This document shows positions 49,876-59,301 of a stretch of DNA of 64,000 nt, one piece after another. The position numbers and the translations under genes are program-made. Source of the DNA: Leucobacter insecticola (GTDB taxonomy: Bacteria > Actinomycetota > Actinomycetes > Actinomycetales > Microbacteriaceae); assembly GCF_011382965.1 (NCBI RefSeq), contig NZ_CP049934.1:2542001-2606000 (forward strand), written 5' to 3'. A model generated the notes under the pieces. It was given only the letters and a program-made list of their open reading frames with translations. It made no database searches and was not told the DNA's origin. Numbering within the stretch: the first letter of the stretch is position 1; each line of letters opens with the position of its first letter.

Positions 49876-50508
49876 TCAGGATGACGCCATGGTTTGAGAA
49901 ACCGCGATCGGGTTGGCTCGTGGTGCGGGCTTGCCGAGTATCCAGGCGGCCAGCAAGATCAGTGCGGCGATACCGGCCGCGATCCACCCCTCCAGGAAGC
50001 CGGTCACATAGCTGCCCGTAAGCAAGAGAAACGCGGGAAGCGCCGCACTGAAGACCCCGAGCAGCAGCGCAAACCACCCGATCCGCTTGGTCAGGGACTC
50101 TCGACCGAGGGCCAACATCGCGAAGAAGAGATACCAGAGCACGGCCCACGAAAACCAGATGATGCCGAACACCGGATCGTCAAATCGGGTGAACTGCAGC
50201 ACCCCAAACACCACCGCACAGCCGGTGACAAACAGGGAGAACCAGCCGAGGCCTTCGCCGCTCGCGCCCGTTAGTTCGTTCCACGCGACGTAGAAATAGG
50301 TGAAGCCGAACAGATAGAGCCCTGATGCCCCGAGTATGGTCAGCTCGTCGCCGCCCGACTGCAGAATGATGAGGGTGGGAAAGACGACCTGCATTCCGCC
50401 GACGAAGAGATTCATCGCTGCCGCGGCCTTGCGGGGAATCCGCCCCAGCAGCATCAGGCCGTTGATGCACAGCACCGCACCAACGTACAGGAGCCCGACA
50501 CTGCTCAT
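49876..50508 (-). CDS. AmiS/UreI-family amide channel
   Basis: 210 residues with about six membrane helices from ATG 50508, strong site (gaggaggag). The GLLYVGAVLCINGLMLLGRI start and VGGMQVVFPTLIIL are typical of AmiS/UreI channels for short amides or urea. With fmdA it forms the uptake-and-hydrolysis pair for formamide or acetamide. The next gene follows 16 bp later. Confidence 0.88.
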   Translation of the reverse strand: MSSVGLLYVGAVLCINGLMLLGRIPRKAAAAMNLFVGGMQVVFPTLIILQSGGDELTILGASGLYLFGFTYFYVAWNELTGASGEGLGWFSLFVTGCAVVFGVLQFTRFDDPVFGIIWFSWAVLWYLFFAMLALGRESLTKRIGWFALLLGVFSAALPAFLLLTGSYVTGFLEGWIAAGIAALILLAAWILGKPAPRANPIAVSQTMASS

Positions 50509-50665
50509 TTCTCCTCCTCGCCTCATTGCGTGAAGAAACCGTGGATACGTGGAGCGCATCCCTGACGGATGCCACCGGATCCCTCAACCGTTGAGAAGAT
50601 TCAGTGTTTCCTCGGACAGTACCCAGCTTCACAACGAATGTCAATGATTCGTGCTTCGGATTCGG

Positions 50666-50692
50666 GCTCGTGGTGTGAGACACACCACGAGC
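50666..50692 (-). terminator. Strong hairpin after the flippase gene
   Basis: Perfect 12-bp arms GCTCGTGGTGTG (50666-50677) and CACACCACGAGC (50681-50692), 3-nt loop, directly adjoining the stop at 50693. No U-tract. Confidence 0.6.
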
Positions 50693-51775
50693 TCAGCCTC
50701 GCGCTGAGGTCGCGATGCTGTGCTGGTAGAAGGCCCAACCGAACACGATGGTGCCGGCGAGAAGGATGGCGCGAGCGACGACGATGGCCGCGACCACTGT
50801 TGCGTTCGGAAGCCCGCCCGCGACGAGAAGGCCGATGAGCACGAGTTCGTATGCGCCAAGGCCGTTGGGGGTAACGATAATAATGCTGGCGACGGTGGCT
50901 GCGCCGTAGGCGACGATGAGCAGTGCCGGATCAACGTAGAGGTTGAAGGCCGCAAGCGCGATCCAGAAGAGTCCAGCGTCCGCCGCGTGGACGAGAAACG
51001 ACCACAGGAAGGGTGCGAGGAGCGCGCGAGGCCGAGCGAGGAGTTCCCGGAGTTCGATATGCAGTCCGTCGAAGAACCGAATGAGAGCGGCAGGTTCAAC
51101 TAGCCTCGGCCTTCGCACCAGTCGCCCAAATGAGTTGATGAGGCCTGCAACATGCCCTGCAAAGCGATGCAGTGCTCTACGTCTGCGAATCAAGACCACG
51201 GCACCGACCACCGACAGCACGGCAAGAACGCCGATTCCAACGGCGGTCCACACGATCGCCGCTTCGCTCTGTCCACTGACGATAAGCCAGACGGTGGCCG
51301 CGCCTACGACCAGAGCGAAGGAGATGAAAGTGACCGCGAAGCGAGCGATCTGCGCCAGGGTTCCTTTGCTGGGCGAAACACCCAGTGTGCTGAGTTTCCA
51401 GCTCGCGTAGGTGATTCCGGCGGCCCCACCGGAGGGCAGCATATGGTTGGCGAAGTTGAACTCCAAGGACATCCGCATCGCCGCGAACGGATGCATCCCG
51501 CGGAGTTCTCCGCGCGCCCGAAGATAGGCGAAGAGCACTTCGCCGGTCACCGCAAAGCTGAGAAGCTGCGTGGGGATCAGAATCATCAGCACCCAGAGAT
51601 TCGCGTCACGAATACTCTGGAACGCATCGATCATGGTGGGCCATGCCGCCCAGGCGATCGCGGCGACGACGAGTGCCGTGATCATGCTGACCCAAAAACG
51701 CAGTGACCTGTGCCAGGGCACGGGTGCAGCTTGGCCGCCTGAACCGATCATCGGGGCGTCTATTGGCTCACGCAT
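50693..51775 (-). CDS. Lysylphosphatidylglycerol synthase-like flippase (UPF0104)
   Basis: 360 residues with about eight to ten membrane helices. The conserved segment LEFNFANHMLPSGGAAGITYASWKL and the C-terminal TPNGLGAYELVLIGLL mark the UPF0104/AglD-like membrane domain. It overlaps the upstream glycosyltransferase by an ATGA, so the pair is likely involved in making or flipping a glycolipid or surface polymer. Exact substrate unknown. Confidence 0.85.
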   Translation of the reverse strand: MREPIDAPMIGSGGQAAPVPWHRSLRFWVSMITALVVAAIAWAAWPTMIDAFQSIRDANLWVLMILIPTQLLSFAVTGEVLFAYLRARGELRGMHPFAAMRMSLEFNFANHMLPSGGAAGITYASWKLSTLGVSPSKGTLAQIARFAVTFISFALVVGAATVWLIVSGQSEAAIVWTAVGIGVLAVLSVVGAVVLIRRRRALHRFAGHVAGLINSFGRLVRRPRLVEPAALIRFFDGLHIELRELLARPRALLAPFLWSFLVHAADAGLFWIALAAFNLYVDPALLIVAYGAATVASIIIVTPNGLGAYELVLIGLLVAGGLPNATVVAAIVVARAILLAGTIVFGWAFYQHSIATSARG

Positions 51776-52578
51776 CAGGAGTTCCGCGTCGTTCCCGAGG
51801 GAGATTCCGAATCGGAGCTGCTGCGGCCGGGCCAGCGTCTCGTGTTCCCGAACTGGTGTCGCGCGAGAGTCATGCCGTCAGTCGCGTAGTAGCGGGCGAG
51901 TTTCTCGCGATCAATTGACCGGAACAGTCTTGCTTTGACGAGCATTCGGGGTGAGTAGCGAAGGCGGTGACCCGACTTCAGAAGGGCAATTGTGACATCT
52001 ACGTCCTCGCTCACATGCTCGTCTCCCATCGCGACGAGATGCCGCGCCGACAGCCAGGCCTCGCGGCGCACTGCGCTGTTGAAGCCGTAAAGCATCGGGG
52101 CCACTCCGATGCTGCGCTGGTGCCAAAAGCGGAACCCGCGATACCACCAGGATCCTAAGAAGAGGTTGCCGGGTGAGAGTTCCGCAATTGCGGCGTTGCC
52201 GCCTTGTCCGTGAAGTTCGGGATCGGTGAAGTCTTGCCGAATGCGAGCAATCCACTGGGGATTCACGATCGTGTCAGCGTCGATCCTCGCGATGACATCA
52301 CCGCGTGACGCGTCGAAGCCTGCCTGTCGGGCATAGGTGATGCCCTGCCGAGGCTCCGTGATGATTCGAACCCTGGGGAACTGAGTAGCAAGACGGATGG
52401 TGTCGTCTGTGCAGCCGTTGTCCACGAGAATGATCTCGTCAGGCAAATCAGTCTGCTCAGTGAGCGCCTGTAAACAGCGCGTGATGATCCGTTCTTCGTT
52501 GAATGCAGGGATGACGACTGAGATCGTCGGAACGGTTGCGACCCCTGGTGTGGCCTGCGTCTCGTCAGGTTCAGCCAT
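51775..52578 (-). CDS. Family 2 glycosyltransferase
   Basis: 267 residues from ATG 52578 (MAEPDETQA); the frame continues to a TTG at 52608, and GTG 52590 is possible. The GT2 nucleotide-binding core is clear: ISVVIPAFNEERIITRCL, DEIILVDNGCTDDT and ARIDADTIVNPQW (DxD). The catalytic-base region may be in AMGDEHVSEDVDVT. No membrane segment. Coupled to the flippase downstream. Confidence 0.88.
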   Translation of the reverse strand: MAEPDETQATPGVATVPTISVVIPAFNEERIITRCLQALTEQTDLPDEIILVDNGCTDDTIRLATQFPRVRIITEPRQGITYARQAGFDASRGDVIARIDADTIVNPQWIARIRQDFTDPELHGQGGNAAIAELSPGNLFLGSWWYRGFRFWHQRSIGVAPMLYGFNSAVRREAWLSARHLVAMGDEHVSEDVDVTIALLKSGHRLRYSPRMLVKARLFRSIDREKLARYYATDGMTLARHQFGNTRRWPGRSSSDSESPSGTTRNS

Positions 52579-52791
52579 CGACGGGTCCACTCGAGAAGGC
52601 GTGTTCAAAACCCTGAGCTATGAGCATGCTGCCCCTTTCCTGAAAGACATGCACGCCACAGGACAAGAGATCGTGAACAGCGACGAGGATGCGTTGCATT
52701 CAATCTTATCGCCGCTCTGATGACGTGCGAGGGAGCAGCCACGACTTTTCGAGGTGTAGCTGCCTATACCTTTCCGGTTCTCCGCGGGTGG

Positions 52792-53832
52792 CTAGCGCCG
52801 CGCCTTGCGATAGCTCTCGAGCGCGCGGCCGCCCGCGGCAATCGCCGCAAAGAGCACCGCACCGATGGGCCACACGATCCAGGAGTCACCCCAGGCGTTC
52901 CCGATAAAGCTCCAGGCCAGATAGATCAGGGTGAGGAAGGGCCAGTAGAACGCGGCGATCACTCCAACGAATCCCTGACTGCCATCTCCATTGGCCCGGT
53001 CCCCGCGCGCATTCTTTCCCTTGCCCAGTTGCTCGGCTACCGAGTGCGCCCACGTCTGCGGCAGCAGGATCCCGAGCCCGGTCGCAACGAACACCAATAC
53101 CAGCGCGGCGCCAACGCTGCTCCAGAGGCCCGCCGTCGGGCCACCGTCCAGGATCATCGAGAAGGCGATGAGCGGGATCGGGGCCAGAATCCACAGGCTG
53201 ATCGCAAACTGCAGCGCTCGAATACGCGCGCTCTCTCGCTGTGTCCGCTGCGCCTCCGCCCAACGGGTGACCTCGGGGTTGAGACCGAAGCGGCCGTCCT
53301 CAATGCGCCGAAACGGTGCCGTCTCACGCGATATCGACACCATCAGCATCACGCCCGCGGCGACACACAGCAGGAGCAGAAGGAGGCCCGCGAACTGCAG
53401 AACCCCTTCTCGGACCGGGAGGAACCCCCGCGCCGCGACCGCATTCAGTACCACCAGCGACACCGGCGACAGCACGAACAGCATCACTCCCGCGGCCAAG
53501 CGAAACCGCGTGCGCCGTTTTGCTTCGGAGTACCCCGTTGCCTCGTCGAGCGTGACGGGCGGCTCAAGCGTGCGCGGGGCCGCAGCTGGACCCACGGGCG
53601 CGGGGCTCGGATCCAGCTCGGCCGTGATCCCGAGCACCGGCGCGACCTCCTCGAGCTTGCCGAAGTCGCGAATCACCTGACCAACGGCTTCGTTCTCGCT
53701 GCGCCCCTCGGCAATGAGGCCCGTGTAGGCGTCCTCCATCATGCCCTGCAGCTCGGCCTTTGCCTCAAGCAGCCGCGGCGTCTGCGGATAGGCGCTAAAC
53801 ATGGTGTCAATGTAGGCAATGATGACGTTCAC
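52792..53832 (-). CDS. HAAS-type membrane protein (PadR-linked)
   Basis: 346 residues. N-terminal cytoplasmic helical HAAS-like domain (RLLEAKAELQGMMEDAYTGL, residues about 20-60), a Pro-rich linker, then about six to seven membrane helices. Proteins of this type are encoded next to PadR repressors and often belong to drug-response or stress systems. It overlaps the padR gene by 4 bp. Function unknown. Confidence 0.8.
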   Translation of the reverse strand: MNVIIAYIDTMFSAYPQTPRLLEAKAELQGMMEDAYTGLIAEGRSENEAVGQVIRDFGKLEEVAPVLGITAELDPSPAPVGPAAAPRTLEPPVTLDEATGYSEAKRRTRFRLAAGVMLFVLSPVSLVVLNAVAARGFLPVREGVLQFAGLLLLLLCVAAGVMLMVSISRETAPFRRIEDGRFGLNPEVTRWAEAQRTQRESARIRALQFAISLWILAPIPLIAFSMILDGGPTAGLWSSVGAALVLVFVATGLGILLPQTWAHSVAEQLGKGKNARGDRANGDGSQGFVGVIAAFYWPFLTLIYLAWSFIGNAWGDSWIVWPIGAVLFAAIAAGGRALESYRKARR

Positions 53833-54161
53833 TGCGGTGCCCCTTCAATAAATCGATCAACAACGGTTTTGGTGTAGCCCCACTCTTCGATCTTCAGAGC
53901 AAGGTGGGCGAGGCCCTCGGCGGTGATGCTGTAGTAGGTGCGAGGTTTACCACTGGGCGATACTCCCGGTGAGGAACTCACACACTCGATCGCCTCGAGC
54001 CGCTTGACGGCCGAGTAGAGCGTCGTTTGTTTGATGGCGTAGTCATCGCCGCTGATGGCGGTGATGCGCTGTGCGAGCTCGTAGGCGTATGACGGCCCAC
54101 TGCGAAGAAGCGATAGCACCATGAGATCCACGTAGCCGCGGATGGCGTCTGCTCCGATCAC
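53829..54161 (-). CDS. PadR-family transcriptional regulator
   Basis: 110 residues with the PadR winged-helix pattern (GYVDLMVLSLLRSGPSYAYELAQRIT, RLEAIECVSS, PRTYYSITAEGLAHL). It controls the HAAS membrane protein gene, which it overlaps, in response to an unknown ligand. Divergent from modA with a 134-bp gap that includes repeats of TACTATCG and TACTACGATAG that could be its operator. Confidence 0.9.
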   Translation of the reverse strand: MIGADAIRGYVDLMVLSLLRSGPSYAYELAQRITAISGDDYAIKQTTLYSAVKRLEAIECVSSSPGVSPSGKPRTYYSITAEGLAHLALKIEEWGYTKTVVDRFIEGAPQ

Positions 54162-54295
54162 GTCTCACCCTCCTCTTGCATTCAGACTCCCGAATTCGTA
54201 CTATCGCAAACATACTACGATAGAAGTAGTACGTCAAACGTATCGACTATCGCGATGCAGCGATGGTGACCGCATTCTTGCCTATGCTGGTGTAC

Positions 54296-55129
54296 ATGGC
54301 GGTGCGGAGACGGGGCAGAAGCGGAGCGGCCGCCCGCGCTGCGGCCGGCATCCTTACGGCAGCGTCACTGCTGGTGGCATGCGCGCCGGCGAACCATTCC
54401 GTGAGGCCTGTTGGGGAGTCGACAGCGAGTACGCCGGCACGCACCGATCTCTCGGTATATGCCGCAGCCTCCCTGGAACCCGGTTTTGAGCAGCTTCGCG
54501 AAACCTTCGCCGCTACACACCCCGAGATCACCATCACCTTCACCTACGACGGCTCCTCAGTGCTTGCAACCCAGATCGTGAATGGCGCCCCCGCCGACGT
54601 GTTCGCGTCTGCCGACGAGGCAACCATGGCTGTGCTCACCCGGGCATCGCTTACCGACGGTGACCCCGTCCGCTTCGCCAGCAGCGAGCTCGTGATCGCG
54701 GTAGCGAAGGGCAATCCGCTGGGTATCACCTCGCTTGCGGATCTCGCGAAGCCACTCCCTGCGGACACCCCGCCGACCGTCGTACTGTGCGCACCCGAGG
54801 TGCCGTGCGGGGCTGCCGCGCGCACGCTCCTGACACGCAACGAGGTACGCCTCACGCCCGCGAGCGAGGAGCAGAACGTCACCGCGGTCCTCACTCGCGT
54901 GCGCAGCGGTGAGGCCGATGCCGGCCTGGTCTACGCTTCCGATGTGCAGCGCGCCGCACGCGAGGTCTCGGGTGTCTCAATTGCTGGATCAGCCGAGGCG
55001 GCCGGAAGCTATCTGGCCGTGCCCGTCGCGGGAACACCGCACGCTGCGGCGGCGCGCGCGTTCGTCACGTTTCTGACCTCGCAGGAGGCCCAGGAGCTTC
55101 TGACAGACCTCGGGTTCGGAACATCGTGA
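54296..55129 (+). CDS. modA: Molybdate-binding protein ModA
   Basis: 277 residues with a basic N-region, signal sequence and lipobox (LLVACA) when started at ATG 54296; an in-frame ATG at 54263 adds 11 residues. No ribosome-binding site precedes 54296, and TATGCT (54283-54288) could serve as a -10 for a leaderless transcript. ModA features: TDLSVYAAASLEPGFEQL, FTYDGSSVLATQIVNGAPADVFASAD and SGEADAGLVYASDV. Overlaps modB (GTGA). Confidence 0.92.
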   Translation: MAVRRRGRSGAAARAAAGILTAASLLVACAPANHSVRPVGESTASTPARTDLSVYAAASLEPGFEQLRETFAATHPEITITFTYDGSSVLATQIVNGAPADVFASADEATMAVLTRASLTDGDPVRFASSELVIAVAKGNPLGITSLADLAKPLPADTPPTVVLCAPEVPCGAAARTLLTRNEVRLTPASEEQNVTAVLTRVRSGEADAGLVYASDVQRAAREVSGVSIAGSAEAAGSYLAVPVAGTPHAAAARAFVTFLTSQEAQELLTDLGFGTS

Positions 55130-55932
55130 GTCACACGCACACGCAGACGCCAGTGCCGACCGCCTTCTGGGTGCCCGCAGGCCTTGCCGCGGCGGTACTG
55201 ATCCTGCCGCTTGTCGCACTGTTCTTGCGAGTCGATTGGGCGGCCGTGCCCGCGACCCTGGTATCCCCCGCGGCGCTTAGCGCGCTCGGCCTGTCGGTCA
55301 CCACGGCAAGCATCGCCACGGCGTTGTGTGTGCTGCTCGGACTCCCCCTCGCCCTCGTCATCGCGCGTTCATCCCGGCCCCTCGCCACCGTCCTCCGCGC
55401 GCTCACCACGCTGCCGCTCGTGCTCCCACCGCTCGTGGGCGGCCTCGCGCTGCTGTCACTGCTCGGCCGCGGCGGGCTTCTCGGCAACGCGCTCGCAGAG
55501 GCGGGGATCCGCATCCCCTTCACGACAGCGGCCGTCGTGATTGCGCAAACCTTCGTTGCGCTTCCCTTTCTGGTGATATCGGTTGAAGGAGCGCTCCGCA
55601 GCCTCGACACCGGCTTCGAACACGCAGCGGAAAGCCTGGGAGCGCGGCCCTGGACCGTGTTTCGCAGGGTCACCCTGCCCCTTCTGAGGCCCAGCCTGAC
55701 CGCGGGCACGATCCTGTGCTTCACACGTGCGCTCGGCGAGTTTGGCGCCACGGCACTGTTTGCGGGGAACGCGCCCGGCACCACACGCACCATGCCGCTC
55801 GCGATCTACACCGCGTTTAACGGCGCGGGCGTCACCCAAGACACCGCAGTCACGCTCTCACTCCTGCTGGTTCTCGTGGCGCTCGTCGCGCTGATGTTCA
55901 CGCGGGCACGTCCGAACGGGATCGCCGCATGA
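55126..55932 (+). CDS. modB: Molybdate ABC transporter permease ModB
   Basis: 268 residues from GTG 55126, about six membrane helices. The EAA loop AAESLGARPWTVFRRVTLPLLRP and FTRALGEFGATALFAGN (ModB signature) are present. Membrane component of modABC, overlapping modC by 4 bp. Confidence 0.94.
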   Translation: MSHTHTQTPVPTAFWVPAGLAAAVLILPLVALFLRVDWAAVPATLVSPAALSALGLSVTTASIATALCVLLGLPLALVIARSSRPLATVLRALTTLPLVLPPLVGGLALLSLLGRGGLLGNALAEAGIRIPFTTAAVVIAQTFVALPFLVISVEGALRSLDTGFEHAAESLGARPWTVFRRVTLPLLRPSLTAGTILCFTRALGEFGATALFAGNAPGTTRTMPLAIYTAFNGAGVTQDTAVTLSLLLVLVALVALMFTRARPNGIAA

Positions 55933-57047
55933 GCGGGCGCGAGCGGGCGAATGGTCTCGACTGCGCACTCCGGGTGCGCCGAGGCACGTTTGTACTTGAC
56001 GTGACTGCCACGGCCGCACCGGGCGAGGTGCTCGCGGTGATCGGAGCCAACGGGTCCGGAAAATCGACCTTTCTCGGCGCGATCGCGGGAACACACCCGC
56101 TCGAGCGAGGCACGGTGACCCTCGGAGCACGCGTGCTGTGCTCACGCGAGCCAAACAACCCCTCGGTGGCACTGCGCCGCGCCGCCCGTCGCGTCGGATT
56201 CCTCGATCAGCGGGCGCGACTGTTCCCCCACCTCAGCGCGCGCGCAAACATCGCGTTCGGCCCGCGGGCACAGGGCGTCGACCGCCGCAGCGCGGACGCC
56301 GCGGCAGACGACTGGCTGGCGCGTGTCGGACTGTCGGGTCGCGGCGACGACCGCCCGCTTCAGCTGTCAGGAGGCCAGCAGCAACGGATAGCGATTGCCC
56401 GCACACTCGCGGCCGCCCCCGAATTGTTACTGCTCGATGAACCGTTCGCAGCCCTCGATGTAGCGAGCAGTGCTGAGCTTCGGGAGATCATCGCGGCGGA
56501 GGCACGGCGGCTCGGGATCCCGGTGGTGCTCGTCAGCCACGATCCGATGGATCTTGTCGCCCTCGCCTCGCGTGTCATCGTGCTCGAAGCGGGCAAGATT
56601 GCACAGTCGGGAACCGTGGCCGAGGTGTTGGGATCCCCCGCGACCCCCTTCGCCGCCGCATTCACCGGCCGCGTGCTGCTGCGAGGTGTCTCGACGGGCA
56701 CCGGGTTCAGGGTAGCCGGGTCGCCGTTGCCTGTGCTTCACGGGGAGGGTGAGCTTCCTCCGGCCGCCGCCGCGGCAATCGCGAGCTTCGATCCCTCGGC
56801 GGTTCGTGTCAGCCCGGATCCCGCACTCGAAGCGGTGACTTCGCTCGCGGCAAACTCGTGGCTGGGCAGCATTGGAGCGGTATCCTCCGGGGTGACCGGG
56901 ATCCGGGTCGAGTGTGCCGAGTGGCCGGGACTCTTTGCCGAGCTGCCGGTCGCCCGCGCGTTCGAGCCCTGGGTCACCGCTGGCGCCCCGACGCGGTGGG
57001 AACTGCCTGCGGAAGCGGTGCGATTCAGCAAGACCTACGGGCACTAA
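55929..57047 (+). CDS. modC: Molybdate ABC transporter ATPase ModC
   Basis: 372 residues from ATG 55929. Walker A GANGSGKST near residue 38, signature [15 protein letters not shown], Walker B LLLLDEPFAALD, switch SHDPMDLVAL, and a C-terminal domain of about 120 residues (RVLLRGVSTGTGF onward) that corresponds to the Mop/TOBE molybdate-sensing region. The operon then leads into the moa genes after a 90-bp gap, in which I see no moco riboswitch fold. Confidence 0.94.
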   Translation: MSGRERANGLDCALRVRRGTFVLDVTATAAPGEVLAVIGANGSGKSTFLGAIAGTHPLERGTVTLGARVLCSREPNNPSVALRRAARRVGFLDQRARLFPHLSARANIAFGPRAQGVDRRSADAAADDWLARVGLSGRGDDRPLQLSGGQQQRIAIARTLAAAPELLLLDEPFAALDVASSAELREIIAAEARRLGIPVVLVSHDPMDLVALASRVIVLEAGKIAQSGTVAEVLGSPATPFAAAFTGRVLLRGVSTGTGFRVAGSPLPVLHGEGELPPAAAAAIASFDPSAVRVSPDPALEAVTSLAANSWLGSIGAVSSGVTGIRVECAEWPGLFAELPVARAFEPWVTAGAPTRWELPAEAVRFSKTYGH

Positions 57048-57136
57048 AAGCGGCCAATCTCCGCTGACACACCGCGGGCTCGGTGTTATGGTCGTGGGGC
57101 AGGCGCAAACGCGCAGCGGATTTCTTGGGAGGCACA

Positions 57137-58213
57137 GTGGCGTCGATGGCGGCTCCGCACGGAGCACGACAGCTTCCTTCGACCGGGCTGCGCGACGCGA
57201 GAGGGCGTCAACTGCGGGATCTCCGCATCTCGGTGACTGACCGCTGCAATTTCCGCTGCGTCTATTGCATGCCCAAAGAGCTGTTTGGGCGCGATTACCC
57301 GTTCCTTGAGCGCAGCGAACTCCTCACTTTTGAAGAGATCGAACGTGTCGCCCGCATCGCGGTGAGCCTCGGCGTCCGTAAGCTCCGGCTGACCGGCGGT
57401 GAACCGCTGCTGCGGCGCGGGATCGAGAATCTCGTCGCCAAATTGGCAGCACTGCGCACCCCGGACGGCAAGCGCGTCGACCTCGCCCTCACGACCAACG
57501 GCTCAGCGCTTCCCGTAAAAGCCGAGGCGCTGAGCGCGGCGGGCCTTCAGCGCGTTACGGTCTCCCTCGATTCCCTGCGAGAGGATCGCTTCCAGGCGAT
57601 CAACGACGTGAAGTTCCCGCTTGCGCGGGTGCTCGACGGCATCGCGGCAGCGGAGGCTGCGGACCTCGGCCCGATCAAGATCAACGCGGTCATTAAGCGC
57701 GGCGTCAATGACGATGAAGTGCTGGCTCTTGCGGAGCACTTCCGCGGCACAGGCCACACGCTGCGCTTCATCGAGTACATGGATGTGGGATCCTCGAACG
57801 GCTGGGAGATGGCCGATGTGGTGCCGTCCGCGGAGATCCTGCGCCAAATCGGTGAGGTACACCCGCTTGAGCCCCTCACCCCCACCCACCCGGGCGAAAC
57901 CGCGAAGCGGTGGCGCTACACCGACGGCGCGGGCGAGATCGGCGTCATTTCGAGTGTCACCGGGGCGTTCTGCGGATCCTGCACCCGCGCCCGCATCTCG
58001 GTGGAGGGCAAGCTCTTCACCTGCCTCTTCGCAAACGAAGGCACCGACCTGCGCGCACTGCTACGCGGGGGTGCGAGTGACGACGAGCTCGCGGCAGCGC
58101 TCACCGGTGTCTGGAGCGCGCGCGACGATCGCTACTCAGAACTCCGGGCGCAGGTTCCGCCGAGCCAGTCCCCCACGCACCGCCGCATCGAGATGTCGTA
58201 CATCGGCGGCTGA
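57137..58213 (+). CDS. moaA: GTP 3',8-cyclase MoaA
   Basis: 358 residues from GTG 57137 (gggaggcac). Radical SAM enzyme that, with MoaC, converts GTP to cyclic pyranopterin phosphate. N-terminal cluster motif [10 protein letters not shown] (CxxxCxxC) and C-terminal [21 protein letters not shown] for the second cluster. C-terminal YIGG-type end (MSYIGG) is the conserved MoaA tail. Followed 2 bp later by a small membrane-protein frame. Confidence 0.96.
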   Translation: MASMAAPHGARQLPSTGLRDARGRQLRDLRISVTDRCNFRCVYCMPKELFGRDYPFLERSELLTFEEIERVARIAVSLGVRKLRLTGGEPLLRRGIENLVAKLAALRTPDGKRVDLALTTNGSALPVKAEALSAAGLQRVTVSLDSLREDRFQAINDVKFPLARVLDGIAAAEAADLGPIKINAVIKRGVNDDEVLALAEHFRGTGHTLRFIEYMDVGSSNGWEMADVVPSAEILRQIGEVHPLEPLTPTHPGETAKRWRYTDGAGEIGVISSVTGAFCGSCTRARISVEGKLFTCLFANEGTDLRALLRGGASDDELAAALTGVWSARDDRYSELRAQVPPSQSPTHRRIEMSYIGG

Positions 58214-58215
58214 GC

Positions 58216-58344
58216 GTGGCGAACACGATCGTGAATCAGGGTGCGGGCTCCAACAGCAGTCCGCTCTGGCGCATTGTCTTCTTTGCACCGGCAGCTATCG
58301 CGCTTTTCCTGGGATTGGTGGCCGGGCTTTCGGTGGTCGCCTGA
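58216..58344 (+). CDS. 42-residue membrane peptide downstream of moaA
   Basis: GTG 58216 to TGA 58342-58344. The N-terminal 18 residues are polar (ANTIVNQGAGSNSSPLWR) and the rest one hydrophobic helix (IVFFAPAAIALFLGLVAGLSVV). It begins 2 bp after moaA, probably translated with it. No family is recognised. Too short for most gene finders; conservation would have to be tested. Confidence 0.45.
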   Translation: MANTIVNQGAGSNSSPLWRIVFFAPAAIALFLGLVAGLSVVA

Positions 58345-58356
58345 GGGCACGCCTGC

Positions 58357-58698
58357 CTATTCCGGCAGCATCTTCCTTGAGATCGCCTGCACGTCTCCAT
58401 CGAGGCCATCAACTTGTTTTTCGAGTCTCTCAAAACGACGATCAACTTCTTCAAAACGGCGATCAACCTCTTCAAAGCGACGATCAACCTGTTCGAAACG
58501 CAACACCATCTCGCTTTTGAGCCCATCAATGCGCTCGTTCACGGCGTCAAACTTAGCATTCATGGTCCCGAACTGCGCGGTCACCCCGTCAAACTTCGCA
58601 TTCAAGGTGCGCATGAACATCTGAGTGATGATCGTAAGCAATCCGATCATCGTCGCAGCGAACACCCCGATCAGGGTCCAGACTTGCGGTTCATTCAT
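58357..58698 (-). CDS. Membrane-anchored coiled-coil protein, paralogue A
   Basis: 113 residues from ATG 58698 (MNEPQVWTLIG), site GGGAGGG. One N-terminal membrane helix, then a coiled coil in which the 7-residue unit VDRRFEE recurs three times, ending DGLDGDVQAISRKMLPE. The DNA repeats in 21-bp units around 58420-58500. A close paralogue is at 63083-63541, with six copies of the unit. The upstream regions also match (CTCCCATTGTGAC, AATGCCAGGG, AATCTGTGGATA). Function unknown. Confidence 0.7.
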   Translation of the reverse strand: MNEPQVWTLIGVFAATMIGLLTIITQMFMRTLNAKFDGVTAQFGTMNAKFDAVNERIDGLKSEMVLRFEQVDRRFEEVDRRFEEVDRRFERLEKQVDGLDGDVQAISRKMLPE

Positions 58699-58881
58699 GG
58701 TGAGCACCCTCCCATTGTGACCTGTTTCAAAACAGAATGCCAGGGAAGGGCGCCGACCGCCGGGCACAAACGCAATCTGTGGATATGTTGCCCCGGAATC
58801 GGAAAAAGAGGTGCCTGTGAGCGGAAGTCCACCGGCCCCCAGACACCCCCACCACGGATGGCAGGGCGCACTCATCGCGCC

Positions 58882-59301
58882 TTAGCGGTCGAGCCCCACC
58901 CATTCAGAGGAGCCCGAGGCGAAATGTTGCCGCTTCCAGATCGGGACCTCGTGTTTGATCCGCTCAACCAGACGCTCGATCGCCGCAAACGCCTCGCCGC
59001 GATGCGCGGCTGCGACTGCGGCAACGAGCGCAGCATCGCCAATCTTGAGTGACCCGACGCGGTGCACCGCTGCGAACCGCAGCCCAGTGGCCGCTTGTTC
59101 TTCGGCAACGAGCTCGCGCAAGAACCGCTCCGCTTCGGGATGCGCGCTGTAGTCGAGCGCGCGCACGTCTTCGCCGCCGTCATGGTTGCGGATCACGCCG
59201 TAAAACACCACCGTCGCGCCGCAATCGGGGGCGTCGACGGCCGCGCGCACGGCGGCTTCGTCGATCGTCTCATCGGTAACGTAGGCGTGCATCTCGGTCA
59301 C
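58882..59301 (-). CDS. moaE: Molybdopterin synthase catalytic subunit MoaE
   Basis: 139 residues from GTG 59301. With MoaD-thiocarboxylate it converts precursor Z to molybdopterin. Signature pieces: GATVVFYGVIRNHDGGEDV, LDYSAHPEAERFL, HRVGSLKIGDAALV and the active-site Lys region ERIKHEVPIWKRQHF. Overlaps moeB (GTGA). Confidence 0.95.
   Translation of the reverse strand: MTEMHAYVTDETIDEAAVRAAVDAPDCGATVVFYGVIRNHDGGEDVRALDYSAHPEAERFLRELVAEEQAATGLRFAAVHRVGSLKIGDAALVAAVAAAHRGEAFAAIERLVERIKHEVPIWKRQHFASGSSEWVGLDR

Noticed and set aside
57048..57136. Moco riboswitch before moaA
   Set aside because: The gap is 89 nt and I see no multi-stem structure of the moco type.
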